NCBI GenBank assembly: GCA_910587505.1
Contig: CAJULD010000031.1
Location: forward strand, 1-33,051
Reading direction: 5' to 3'
Source: an uncultured Oscillospiraceae bacterium
GTDB taxonomy: Bacteria; Bacillota; Clostridia; Oscillospirales; Oscillospiraceae
DNA: 33,051 nucleotides
Below are positions 1-8,079 of the stretch, piece by piece. The notes below the pieces were generated by a model. The model had not been told where the DNA came from and ran no database searches. It worked only from the letters and a program-made list of their open reading frames with translations. The position numbers were made by a program, and so were the translations under genes. The stretch's first letter is position 1; each line of letters begins with the position of its first letter.

Positions 1-2
1 CT

Positions 3-920
3 TATGAGGCCCATACCGCCTGTGACAAGAACGGTTACGTATTGGAAGCAGTGGTTACCCCCGGAAATGTCCATGACAGCGTGGCATTTGACGATGTTTA
101 CGACAAATTGGTTCTATCGTTTCCAGAGGTGGAAACAGTGGTGGCGGATTCCGCATACAAAACTCCTCACATCTGCAAAAAAGTGTTCACCGATGGCCGG
201 GTGTTGTCCACTGCCTACAGGCGCCCCATGACGCTGAAGGGCGGACACGAGTGGTGGAAGTATGTTTATGATGAATACTATGACTGCGTGATCTGCCCGG
301 AATACCACATCCTGTCCTACCGCACCACCAACCGGGATGGATACCGTGAATACCGCAGCGACCCAAAAATCTGTGCCCAATGCCCCACGCGGAAGCTGTG
401 CACCCGCTCCAAAGACTGCGTGAAAACTGTCCTGCGCCATGTTTGGAAAGACTACGAAGAACTGGCCGATGACGCCAGATACACCCCGGAATACAAGGAC
501 CTTTACGCCAAACGCAAAGAAACCATTGAACGGGTCTTTGCGGATGCGAAAGAAAAACACGCCATGCGCTATACCTTTTACCGTGGTCTGGCCCAGGTTT
601 CCAACTGGGTGAGGCTTAAATTTGCTGCCATGAACCTCAAAAAGCTGGCAAGATGGAAAGCCGGAAAGCGCTTTGCTCCTCCCTCCTCTACACCCTCCTC
701 GTACATTTTATCTCTCATTAACTTTGTGGCCTGTCTGGTTATGAAGCCAGACAGGCCATTTTTCGACACGCTGAGAGGAGGCGCCGTCTGGGACGGCGCC
801 TCCTCTGTTAAGCGTAAAAATAATTCTGAAAAATCGGGGTGGCACCAGCGGGGAACAACGCCGCTAGTTTCTGAAAGTCAACGTCCTCCTGCTGGTACCG
901 CTCCAGAAGCTCGGACATGA
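3..920 (+). CDS. IS1182-family transposase, 5' truncated by window edge
   Basis: This is the C-terminal part of a DDE transposase. The frame is open from base 3 and reads into VLEAVVTPGNVHDS, so the true start lies outside the window. Seen: the second catalytic Asp in VVADSAYKT, a Cys-rich insert (CVICP, CAQCP, then C six residues on) and the catalytic Glu in ETIERVFADAKEKH. This combination is typical of IS1182 transposases. The conserved part ends near LKKLARWK (about base 655). After that the frame runs through two hairpins and over the 3' end of the convergent gene at 808-1950, so the last 40-50 codons are probably not native. The first catalytic Asp and the left end of the element are not visible. 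Whether the element is intact cannot be judged. Confidence 0.88.
   Translation, partial: YEAHTACDKNGYVLEAVVTPGNVHDSVAFDDVYDKLVLSFPEVETVVADSAYKTPHICKKVFTDGRVLSTAYRRPMTLKGGHEWWKYVYDEYYDCVICPEYHILSYRTTNRDGYREYRSDPKICAQCPTRKLCTRSKDCVKTVLRHVWKDYEELADDARYTPEYKDLYAKRKETIERVFADAKEKHAMRYTFYRGLAQVSNWVRLKFAAMNLKKLARWKAGKRFAPPSSTPSSYILSLINFVACLVMKPDRPFFDTLRGGAVWDGASSVKRKNNSEKSGWHQRGTTPLVSESQRPPAGTAPEART
727..763 (+). terminator. Rho-independent terminator at transposase 3' end
   Basis: A 12-bp perfect stem (TGGCCTGTCTGG at 727-738 pairing with 747-758) with an 8-base loop is followed by five T residues at 759-763. It lies just past the conserved part of the transposase and probably ends its transcript, or belongs to the right end of the insertion sequence. 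Confidence 0.7.
775..805. terminator. 13-bp perfect hairpin between convergent genes
   Basis: GAGGAGGCGCCGT at 775-787 pairs exactly with 793-805 around a 5-base loop. It starts two bases past the stop codon of the minus-strand peptidase-like gene (808-810). There is no T run on either side, so it is a weak intrinsic terminator at best. It may act together with the hairpin at 727-758. Confidence 0.5.
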
Positions 921-1950
921 TCCTTTTCATCTCCGTCTCACCCACCGCGTCCTCCAGGGCAAAGAGCGCCAGCGGACCATAGGAATAGGACAGGTCTCCC
1001 AGTTCCCTTGCTCCATAGTCAGCAATGGGCACTTTCCACTCCGGGTGGGTCTCAATGGCGGACCGGTACTGCGCCTCCCAGAGCGCCCGAGATGCTTTTA
1101 CATCCTGGAGACCATAACATGCCAAGACCTTCGCCGTAAAGTACTCCGTAACGCCTTCGTCAAAGAAGCGGGACCGCTGTACGGTGCCGGAACAGCGGGG
1201 ATTCCAGTTGGTGTGGATAAACTCATGGATCATCTGCCGGGTATCCGGCTCTCCGGCAAGAAACAACGTCCCCGGAAGGACAAAACTGCCCAGTCCGGCC
1301 GGTATCTCCACGATTTGATAATTCCGGATCTCAGCCGTTTTATAACGATTCATGAAATCGTTGGTATACGCCGCCGTGCGCCGGATCTCCGCCAGCTTAT
1401 CCAGCTCCATGCTGAAATAAGTAATGGTTCCGAACGGACATTTCTCCAGCCGGTAGTCCCCCACAGCAATGGTCGGGTTATGCCCCTCATATACGCCATT
1501 GGAAATCTCCTGCAGATTGGTGCAAAACCGCCGTCCGCCAAGAACCTCTACCGTTACCTGGAATCGATTCTCTTCCTGCGGCGAAAGCAGATTTTGCCAG
1601 TATTCGGTGCTGTCCGGCAGGGCAAAGACAGGATAGTATAGGGTCTCGCTGCGAAGGATATAGCACTTGTCCGAAGTCTTTTCCTTCACATAAGGGTATC
1701 TGCCGGTGGTTCCATCCAGAACGCCCTCGTATTCCACGGTGAGAGTCCGGCAGTCCGGAGCGCTGAAGGTGACAGTCTGATACCCCTCTTTTTCCTGACG
1801 GACGCAATAGTCAGCCGGTCTGCCGTCCGCCAAAACACACTTGACGAAAAATGCAGGGTTAAGGGTAAAATATCCGCTGGACAAGTGAGAACCACTAGCG
1901 GCAAAGTGTCCCTCCACGTGATCGGACAGCTGCAGGCGCAGCTCATTCAT
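808..1950 (-). CDS. M1-like gluzincin metallopeptidase, cytosolic
   Basis: A 380-residue protein with the zinc motif HEFIH at 242-246 and the third ligand Glu265 in FFDEGVTEYF. That gives HExxH-x18-E, the spacing of M1 aminopeptidases and related gluzincins. SYSYGP near 321-326 could supply the M1 catalytic Tyr. The GAMEN substrate-binding motif of classical M1 enzymes is not seen, and the protein is much shorter than typical M1 enzymes. The N-terminal ~200 residues look like a beta-rich domain. There is no signal peptide, so it is predicted cytosolic. Its ATG overlaps the last 8 bases of hslO (ATGAATGA), so the two are translationally coupled. Substrate unknown. Fold call fairly secure, exact function not. 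Confidence 0.75.
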   Translation of the reverse strand: MNELRLQLSDHVEGHFAASGSHLSSGYFTLNPAFFVKCVLADGRPADYCVRQEKEGYQTVTFSAPDCRTLTVEYEGVLDGTTGRYPYVKEKTSDKCYILRSETLYYPVFALPDSTEYWQNLLSPQEENRFQVTVEVLGGRRFCTNLQEISNGVYEGHNPTIAVGDYRLEKCPFGTITYFSMELDKLAEIRRTAAYTNDFMNRYKTAEIRNYQIVEIPAGLGSFVLPGTLFLAGEPDTRQMIHEFIHTNWNPRCSGTVQRSRFFDEGVTEYFTAKVLACYGLQDVKASRALWEAQYRSAIETHPEWKVPIADYGARELGDLSYSYGPLALFALEDAVGETEMKRIMSELLERYQQEDVDFQKLAALFPAGATPIFQNYFYA

Positions 1951-2851
1951 CTTCTTTTTTCTCCTTTTTCTGCGCCTTCATCTGGTCGATCAGCCCTTGC
2001 AGCTCCTCGCCTGTAAACCGGTAGACCTTGTCACAGAACTGGCACCCCAGCTCGCAGCCGCCCTGCTCTGCCAGCAGGTCTTCCAGCTCCGCCACGCCCA
2101 TGCTGATGAGTGCGCGCTCCACCCGGTCGCGGCTGCAATAGCATTTATACTCAATGGGCGAGGTCTCCAAAATCTCCACCTCGAAATCGCTGAGGACCGT
2201 GCGCAGCAGGGCTTCCGGGTCGGGGTCCCGGTCCAGCAGGGCCGTCACTGGCCCGGAGGCCATGACGCCGCCCTCCACCTTGGCGATAACATCCTCCCCC
2301 GCACCGGGGAGGAGCTGGATGATATAGCCTCCCGCCGCCTTCACGCTCTGGTCCCGGTCCACCAGGACCCCCAGGGCACAGGCGGTGGGGATCTGCTCGC
2401 TCTCCACAAAGTAGGCCGCCAGGTCCTCGGCGATCTCGCCGCCCAGCAGGCCCACGGAGCCGATATAGGGCTCCCTTAATCCGATATCCCTGATGACGGT
2501 CAGAGTTCCCCCGGAGCCCACGGCTCCGCCTACGTCCAGCTTCCCGTCCTCCCGGAGGGGGAGGTCCACCTGGGGATTCTGGACGTAGCCCCGGACGTTG
2601 CCCAGGTGGTCGGAGACGGCCAGCACGGTCCCCAGAGGGCCGCCGCCCCTGATCTGCAGGGTCAGGGAGGCGTTTTCCTCCTTCAGGGCGTTGCCCATCA
2701 TGGACGCTGCCGCTAAGGCGCGTCCCATGGCGGCTGTCGCCACCGGGAGCGTCTTCTGAATATTTCTCGCCCTCTCGGTGATTTCTTTCGTTGTGACGGC
2801 GACGGCTTTTACGGTGCCGTCTTTCGTAATGGCGCGGACTAACTGATCCAT
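1943..2851 (-). CDS. hslO: Hsp33 redox-regulated chaperone
   Basis: Hsp33 is a cytosolic holdase that is inactive while its four cysteines bind zinc and is activated by oxidation and unfolding. The 302-residue product has the usual length and start (MDQLVRAITKDGTVKAVAV). The C-terminal redox switch is present as CxC at Cys237/Cys239 and CxxC at Cys270/Cys273; an extra Cys266 lies close by. The ATG at 2851 is preceded by AGAAAGGA about ten bases upstream. The last codons overlap the start of the M1-like peptidase. Upstream lies a 340-base gap with no clear promoter. Confidence 0.96.
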   Translation of the reverse strand: MDQLVRAITKDGTVKAVAVTTKEITERARNIQKTLPVATAAMGRALAAASMMGNALKEENASLTLQIRGGGPLGTVLAVSDHLGNVRGYVQNPQVDLPLREDGKLDVGGAVGSGGTLTVIRDIGLREPYIGSVGLLGGEIAEDLAAYFVESEQIPTACALGVLVDRDQSVKAAGGYIIQLLPGAGEDVIAKVEGGVMASGPVTALLDRDPDPEALLRTVLSDFEVEILETSPIEYKCYCSRDRVERALISMGVAELEDLLAEQGGCELGCQFCDKVYRFTGEELQGLIDQMKAQKKEKKEDE

Positions 2852-2867
2852 TGCTCAGGTCCTTTCT

Positions 2868-2886
2868 TCGCGCGCCGGGCGCGCGA
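2868..2886. other. GC-only inverted repeat ahead of hslO
   Basis: TCGCGCGCC at 2868-2876 is mirrored at 2878-2886 with a single central base. In the hslO mRNA it would form a hairpin just upstream of the ribosome binding site (bases 2861-2867 region). Whether it affects translation is unknown. Confidence 0.35.
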
Positions 2887-3191
2887 GGGGGGATTTTTTC
2901 TTGAACCGGATTCCGGTACCAGGGGTCCGGACCTCCTTTGTTTTGGACATTGGCTGCAAATGAAGAGCTGCGCTGCTCCGTGAACCACCGGTTTTTCCGG
3001 GAGACCGGATCTCGAGGAACTTTGCCTGCCGGCCTGCTAAAGGGGTACTGCCCGGCAGAGGGGGTGTCTGACGGGAGCGCCGCGGGCGCAAACCGAACAA
3101 CCCCCGTCGATGGGGGATTCTCAAGGGGCTGGGGCCCCCCGGACGGATCAAAGGAAAATACGTCTTTCGCGCCGGAAAGGCGGCGAAGGCT
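2887..3191. repeat. Gene-free spacer; possible extragenic repeat
   Basis: No credible gene is seen here. The stretch is packed with small palindromes: GGTCCGGACC-type at 2925-2932, CCGG(T/A)n arms near 2988-3000, CCCCCGTCGATGGGGG at 3101-3116 and a CTGCCxGGCAG-like block at 3048-3058. One part (3022-3080) shares word order with a shorter stretch after glgP (13351-13396): TTGCC, GGCCTGC, GGGTACT, then GACGG(G)AGCGC. I infer a dispersed extragenic element of the host; this needs a whole-genome self comparison. Confidence 0.35.
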
Positions 3192-3941
3192 TTATTTCCC
3201 CCGGATCGCCGAAAAATAGATCCTCTGCTCCCCTTCGCGGGGAGCGGACATCCGGCAATCCCCATAGGTCCGGATGCGGACAAACCCCGCCTCCAGCAGC
3301 CAGGCGCGCAGCTCCTCCGCCGTGTAGGCCCGCTGCCGGTGCTCTTCGCCGCTGCGGGACCATCCGCCGTCCGGCCTGCGGGTGAAAATATCCATCCAGT
3401 AGGAGCAGACCCGGCTTCTTTTCCCGTATTCCGTCCGCCAGACGCAGTACACGTCTTCCGTCTCGTCCAGAAAGACCTGTCCGCCCAGAGAGGAAAGCTT
3501 TTCCAGACTGTTAATGTCGAATATCAGCAGCCCGCCCGGCGCAATAAACAGCCGGAGCCGCTCAAAGGTTTTCTGCACATCCCTGGGATTCGTCAGATAG
3601 TTGAGGCTGTCCAGACAGCATACGGCGGCGTCCACCGTGCCGTACAGGTCCAGCGACGGCATGGACTGGTTGAGGAATACCGGCGGCTCCCCCTTCAGCG
3701 CCGACGCCTTCTCCCGGGCTCTGGCCAGCATATCCGGGCTGGCGTCCACGGAGATGAGTTCATATCCCCGCTCCGTCAGCAGGGCGGTCATCTCCCCCGT
3801 GCCGCAGGCCAGATCCAGAACGGTATGTACCGGAATCCGGCTGCGCCGGAACAGCTTCTCCAGATAGTCCGCCCGGCGCTCATAACCTACGTCCGCCGTC
3901 AGCGCGTCATAGGAAGCCGCCAGGAACTCATAGGCGCTCAT
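3192..3941 (-). CDS. Class I SAM-dependent methyltransferase
   Basis: A 249-residue Rossmann-fold methyltransferase. The SAM-binding glycine loop is VLDLACGTGEM near residues 41-51, followed by an acidic turn (ISVDASPDML) and a motif-III-like GGLLIFDINS. The N-terminus YEFLAASYDALTADVGYERRADY resembles the YqeM/small-molecule methyltransferase group. The substrate cannot be told from sequence. Its ATG overlaps the stop of the upstream YerC gene by four bases (ATGA), so the two form one operon. It is followed by a long gap before hslO. Confidence 0.85.
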   Translation of the reverse strand: MSAYEFLAASYDALTADVGYERRADYLEKLFRRSRIPVHTVLDLACGTGEMTALLTERGYELISVDASPDMLARAREKASALKGEPPVFLNQSMPSLDLYGTVDAAVCCLDSLNYLTNPRDVQKTFERLRLFIAPGGLLIFDINSLEKLSSLGGQVFLDETEDVYCVWRTEYGKRSRVCSYWMDIFTRRPDGGWSRSGEEHRQRAYTAEELRAWLLEAGFVRIRTYGDCRMSAPREGEQRIYFSAIRGK

Positions 3942-4240
3942 TTCTGTTCCTCCGCCTGCTTCTGCCTCTCGAAAAAGACCTGATATCCCCCGTGGCCGAA
4001 GGCCAGGGACCGGTTGACCCGGCTGATTGTGGCGCTGGACGCCCCCGTCCGCTCCAGAATATCGTTATAGATCATCCCCTGCCGGAGGAGCACCGCCACC
4101 TCGAAGCGCTGCTCCATGGCCCGCAGCTCCGTCACGGTGCACAGATCCTGAAAGAAGTCATAGACCTCCTCCGCCGTCTTCAGCGTCAGAATGGCCTGAT
4201 ACAGGCCGTCGCTCTTTTCCTTTTTGGTAATCCTTGCCAT
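3938..4240 (-). CDS. YerC/YecD-type TrpR-superfamily regulator
   Basis: A 100-residue protein of the TrpR/YerC/YecD family: an N-terminal helical part (YDFFQDLCTVTELRAMEQRFEVA) followed by a helix-turn-helix in which RQGMIYNDILERTGASSATISRVNRSL is the DNA-binding segment. The family resembles the tryptophan repressor, but the ligand and targets of YerC proteins are not settled. ATG at 4240 has a GGAGG site (4250-4254 on the opposite strand) nine bases upstream, and a good sigma-A promoter lies at 4274-4302. It is the first gene of the pair with the methyltransferase and is divergent from glgB. Confidence 0.92.
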   Translation of the reverse strand: MARITKKEKSDGLYQAILTLKTAEEVYDFFQDLCTVTELRAMEQRFEVAVLLRQGMIYNDILERTGASSATISRVNRSLAFGHGGYQVFFERQKQAEEQK

Positions 4241-4273
4241 CGGGCCGTTCCTCCGTGTGGTTAGAATGCCTCC

Positions 4274-4302
4274 ATCTTAACACTTCAGTCCATGAAAGTA
4301 AA
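4274..4302 (-). promoter_or_regulatory. Sigma-A promoter of yerC operon
   Basis: On the minus strand TTTACT (4297-4302) and TAAGAT (4274-4279) are 17 bases apart, about 35 bases ahead of the yerC start codon. Both boxes are close to consensus. Confidence 0.7.
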
Positions 4303-4475
4303 CACTTTTCCGCAAAATCCGACCCTCCCTTTTTTGTCCAGGGGAGGCGAAGAACATCGAATTATGGCGAAATTATACAGACTCTGTCAGATTCTGTCGG
4401 TGGCATTTGGCAAAATAGACGTGATTCGCCCTTTTTTTTTGTGGCTTTTCACATGGAAAACTACCCGAAGCCGCC

Positions 4476-4505
4476 TTGACGCTGGGTAAGTCGTTGGGGT
4501 ATAAT
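4476..4505 (+). promoter_or_regulatory. Sigma-A promoter of glgB
   Basis: TTGACG (4476-4481) and a perfect TATAAT (4500-4505) with an 18-base spacer give a leader of roughly 65 bases before the glgB ATG. It drives glgB and probably glgC-glgD. The intergenic region 4241-4578 otherwise holds only the divergent yerC promoter, a T-rich run at 4430-4440 and a short direct repeat (TCTGTCAG/TCTGTCGG, about 4383-4400). Confidence 0.8.
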
Positions 4506-4578
4506 AGGCGTAGTATAGCCGTTGGTGCAATTTTCCAGCGGTTGGCCCTATTGTCAATTTACAACGGAGGAACACTCT

Positions 4579-6843
4579 ATGCCCTACAGAGAAGCAGACG
4601 AACTGAACACCTATCTGTTCCACGAGGGAACAGCTGTCAATGCATACGAATACATGGGCGCGCATGCGGTCACCCACGACGGAACTGCCGGTTATATGTA
4701 CCGCGTCTGGGCGCCGCGGGCACAGGCCGTTTCCGTAGTGGGTGATTTCAATTCCTGGGACGCGTCCGCCCACCCCATGGAAAAAATTACCGACGGTATC
4801 TGGGAGCGCTTTGTTCCCGGCGGGAAAACCTATGACGCCTACAAGTTTGCCGTCACCGGCGCAGACGGCGTGCTGCGGCTGAAGGCCGACCCCTACGCCT
4901 TCCACGCCGAGACCCGTCCCGGCACCGCCAGCAAACTCTACTCCATCGACGGTTACGCCTGGAACGACGGGGCCTGGCGGGAGAGCCGCCGCGCCCACCC
5001 CGTCTACACCTCTCCGCTGAATATCTATGAGGTCCACCTGGGCTCCTGGAAGCGCCGGGAGAACGGCGACTTCATCGACTACCGGGACCTGGCGCGGGAG
5101 CTGGCTCCCTATGTAAAGGAGATGGGCTTCAACTTTATCGAGCTGTTGCCTGTCACCGAGTATCCCTATGACCCCAGCTGGGGCTATCAGTGCACCGGCT
5201 ACTACGCTCCCACCTCCCGGTACGGCACCCCGGAGGACTTCATGTTCTTCGTGGACTACATGCACCAGGCGGGGATCGGCATCATCCTCGACTGGGTTCC
5301 CTCCCACTTCTGCAAGGATGCCCACGGACTCTACGAGTTTGACGGTTCTCCCTGCTATGAGTACGCCGACAAACGCAAGGGAGAGCACGCCTCCTGGGGG
5401 ACCCGGGTCTTTGACTACGGCAGGACCGAGGTGAAAAGCTTCCTGCTCTCCTCCGCCGCCTTCTGGCTGAAGGAGTATCATATCGACGGCATCCGGGTGG
5501 ACGCGGTTGCCTCCATGCTGTATCTGGACTATGACCGCCGGGACGGCGAGTGGATCCCCAATCAGAACGGCGGCAAGGAGAATCTGGAGGCCATCGCTTT
5601 CCTCCAGGCGCTCAATAAAACCGCCTTCCAGGTCAATCCCGACGTGCTGATGGTGGCGGAGGAGTCCACCGCGTGGCCCCTGGTGACCAGGCCCTCCGAC
5701 GTTATCGGTCCCAACGGCATCGGCGGTCTGGGCTTTAACCTGAAGTGGAACATGGGATGGATGAACGACATGTGCCACTATCTGAAGATGGACCCCTGGT
5801 TCCGCCAGGGCAACCACAAGGATATCACCTTCTCCATGTTCTACGCCTTTTCGGAGAATTATATCCTGCCCCTTTCTCACGACGAGGTGGTCCACATGAA
5901 GGGCTCCGTCCTGGGCAAGATGCCCGGAGACCAGTGGCAGAAGCTGGCCGGCGTGCGGGGCTTCTACGGCTACACCATGGCCCACCCCGGCAAGAAGCTG
6001 AGCTTTATGGGCGTGGAGCTGGGTACCGAGCAGGAGTGGCATTTCGAGGATCAGCTGGACTGGGGCGTGCTGGATAATGAGGGCAACGCCCGGCTCCACC
6101 GGTATATCAGGGACATCAACCATTTCTATCAGAGCGCCAGCGAGCTGTGGGAGGACGACTACAGCTGGGAGGGCTTCCAGTGGCTGGTGCCCGACGACAA
6201 CCAGAACAACGTGGTGGTATTCCTCCGCCGGGACAAGTCCGGCCATGAGCTGGTCTGCGCCATCAACTTCAACTCCAACACCTGCGAGAGCTACCGCTTC
6301 GGCTGCCCGCCGGCGAAGGAATACGCGGAGGTCTTCAACTCCGACGCGGAGATCTATGGCGGCACCGGCGCGGTGAATGCCGAACCCTGCAAGGTGGAGT
6401 GGATTCCCTCCCACGGGCAGGAGTGCTCCGTGGCCATCCGCATCCCGCCCTTCGGCGCGGTGTTCCTCCGGGGACAGGGGAAGCTGCGGGCCAGACCCAG
6501 GCCCCGCAGGGCTGCCGGTGAGGAGCAGGAGGAAAAAGCAGCGAAGACCGCCGGCAGAGGCGGAGCCGGAAAGACGGCGAAGGCCGCTCCCGAAGCCGCC
6601 GCTCCCGCGGCGGAAACCGTGACGAAGGCGCCCGCCCCCAAAAAGCGAACCGGAAAGAGCGCCGCGGCGGACAGGGCCCCTGCCGTCAAGGTCCGGACCG
6701 GAAAAGCTGCCGCTTCCAGGGACGCGGCAGAAGCGCCCGCCCCCAAAAAGCGGGGCCGTCCCGCCGGAAAGGCGGCGGAGGCCCCCGCAGAAAAGAAAGC
6801 TCCCTCCCGCACCAGGAAGAAAGCTTCCTCCGCGGACGAATAA
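4579..6843 (+). CDS. glgB: 1,4-alpha-glucan branching enzyme with histone-like tail
   Basis: GlgB transfers alpha-1,4-glucan chains to alpha-1,6 positions during glycogen synthesis. The 754-residue product has an N-terminal CBM48/E-set region (YRVWAPRAQAVSVVGDFNSWD) and a GH13 barrel. Visible catalytic residues are the nucleophile Asp308 (GIRVDAV), the acid Glu361 (VAEEST) and Asp435 (LSHDEVV). I chose ATG 4579 because GGAGG sits eight bases upstream; earlier in-frame codons would enter the leader. The enzyme proper ends near residue 634. The remaining ~120 residues are rich in Ala, Lys, Pro and Arg, with repeated APKKR/VRTGK units and KKRGRPAGK, an AT-hook-like core. Such tails are not a standard part of GlgB. 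Enzyme call secure; tail role unknown. Confidence 0.96.
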   Translation: MPYREADELNTYLFHEGTAVNAYEYMGAHAVTHDGTAGYMYRVWAPRAQAVSVVGDFNSWDASAHPMEKITDGIWERFVPGGKTYDAYKFAVTGADGVLRLKADPYAFHAETRPGTASKLYSIDGYAWNDGAWRESRRAHPVYTSPLNIYEVHLGSWKRRENGDFIDYRDLARELAPYVKEMGFNFIELLPVTEYPYDPSWGYQCTGYYAPTSRYGTPEDFMFFVDYMHQAGIGIILDWVPSHFCKDAHGLYEFDGSPCYEYADKRKGEHASWGTRVFDYGRTEVKSFLLSSAAFWLKEYHIDGIRVDAVASMLYLDYDRRDGEWIPNQNGGKENLEAIAFLQALNKTAFQVNPDVLMVAEESTAWPLVTRPSDVIGPNGIGGLGFNLKWNMGWMNDMCHYLKMDPWFRQGNHKDITFSMFYAFSENYILPLSHDEVVHMKGSVLGKMPGDQWQKLAGVRGFYGYTMAHPGKKLSFMGVELGTEQEWHFEDQLDWGVLDNEGNARLHRYIRDINHFYQSASELWEDDYSWEGFQWLVPDDNQNNVVVFLRRDKSGHELVCAINFNSNTCESYRFGCPPAKEYAEVFNSDAEIYGGTGAVNAEPCKVEWIPSHGQECSVAIRIPPFGAVFLRGQGKLRARPRPRRAAGEEQEEKAAKTAGRGGAGKTAKAAPEAAAPAAETVTKAPAPKKRTGKSAAADRAPAVKVRTGKAAASRDAAEAPAPKKRGRPAGKAAEAPAEKKAPSRTRKKASSADE

Positions 6844-6870
6844 TTACGAGAGAGGATGGATCAAGCGCAC

Positions 6871-8079
6871 ATGAAAAAAGAGTGTATTGCAATGCTCCTG
6901 GCAGGGGGGCAGGGCAGCCGCCTGTACGTGCTGACCAGCAATGTGGCCAAGCCCGCCGTGCCCTTTGGCGGCAAGTACCGCATCATTGACTTCCCTCTGT
7001 CCAACTGCACCAACTCCGGCATCGACACCGTGGGCGTTCTCACGCAGTACAAGCCTCTGGAGCTCAACAGCTACATTGGCTCCGGCCAGCCCTGGGATCT
7101 GGACCGGCTGGACGGCGGCGTCCATATTCTGCCCCCCTATATGCGGGAGGGCGACAAGGGCACCTGGTTCAAGGGAACCGCCAACGCCATTTACCAGAAC
7201 ATCGGCTTCGTGGATATGTACGACCCGGAGTACGTGGTAATCCTCTCCGGCGACCATATCTACAAAATGAATTACGACAGGATGCTGGAGGCCCACAAGG
7301 CCGCCAGGGCCGCCTGCACCATCTCCGTGCTGGAGGTGCCCTGGTCCGAGGCGCCCCGTTTCGGCATCATGGCCGTGGACGGGGAGGACAACATCGTCGA
7401 GTTCCAGGAGAAGCCCAGGCAGCCCAAAAGCAATCTGGCCTCCATGGGCATCTACATCTTCACCTGGTCCAAGCTGCGCCAGGCGCTTATTGAGGATGAG
7501 GCCGACCCCGCTTCCAGCAACGACTTCGGCAAGAACATCATTCCCAAGTTCCTTGCCGCCGGGGAGAAGATGATTGCCTACCGCTTTGACGGCTACTGGA
7601 AGGACGTGGGCACCCTGGAGAGCCTGTGGGACGCCAATATGGATATGCTCTCCCGCGGCGACCTGGACCTGCTGGAGGACAGCTGGCCCATCTATGCCCG
7701 GCTGCCCAGCGAGCCCCCCGCCTATATCGGCAAGACCTCCCTGGTGGAGCACTCCGTGGTCACACAGGGATGCGAGATCACCGGCACGGTGAAAAACTCC
7801 GTCCTCTCCCACAGCGCGCGGGTGGAGGACGGCGCGGAGGTCCACTACTCCGTGCTCATGCCCGGCGTCACCGTAAAGCGGGGCGCGGTGGTGCGCTATG
7901 CCATTCTGGGTGAGAACTGTCAGGTGGAGGCGGGAGCCGTGGTGGGCGCGGACCCGGAGAGCTGCGACCCCGAGTCCTGGGGCATCACCGTCCTGGGGCC
8001 CAACAGCGTGATTGCCGCCGGTGAAACCGTCAAGCCCAAAACGATGCTCAACAGCGAGCACAGGGAGGTGTCCAGATGA
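6871..8079 (+). CDS. glgC: Glucose-1-phosphate adenylyltransferase, catalytic subunit
   Basis: GlgC makes ADP-glucose from ATP and glucose-1-phosphate, the committed step of bacterial glycogen synthesis. Seen: nucleotide-binding loop LLAGGQGSRL (residues 9-18), KPAVPFGGKYRIIDF, GDHIYKMNY with the catalytic Asp, EKPRQPKSN and GYWKDVGT, followed by a left-handed beta-helix tail. At 402 residues it matches the family. I prefer ATG 6871 (MKKECIAMLL, like Bacillus GlgC). An in-frame ATG at 6856 touches the ribosome binding site AGAGAGG (6849-6855) and would add five residues. It starts 28 bases after glgB and overlaps glgD by four bases. Confidence 0.96.
   Translation: MKKECIAMLLAGGQGSRLYVLTSNVAKPAVPFGGKYRIIDFPLSNCTNSGIDTVGVLTQYKPLELNSYIGSGQPWDLDRLDGGVHILPPYMREGDKGTWFKGTANAIYQNIGFVDMYDPEYVVILSGDHIYKMNYDRMLEAHKAARAACTISVLEVPWSEAPRFGIMAVDGEDNIVEFQEKPRQPKSNLASMGIYIFTWSKLRQALIEDEADPASSNDFGKNIIPKFLAAGEKMIAYRFDGYWKDVGTLESLWDANMDMLSRGDLDLLEDSWPIYARLPSEPPAYIGKTSLVEHSVVTQGCEITGTVKNSVLSHSARVEDGAEVHYSVLMPGVTVKRGAVVRYAILGENCQVEAGAVVGADPESCDPESWGITVLGPNSVIAAGETVKPKTMLNSEHREVSR

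Noticed and set aside
2855..3283. 142-codon minus-strand frame between hslO and the methyltransferase
   Set aside because: Overlaps the methyltransferase end, has Arg/Pro/Ser-rich low-complexity sequence and no proper ribosome site; more likely an open frame through an extragenic repeat.
4387..6414. 675-codon open frame antisense to glgB
   Set aside because: It mirrors glgB codon by codon and has the Val/His/Gly-rich bias of antisense frames in GC-rich genes; no ribosome site and no family.
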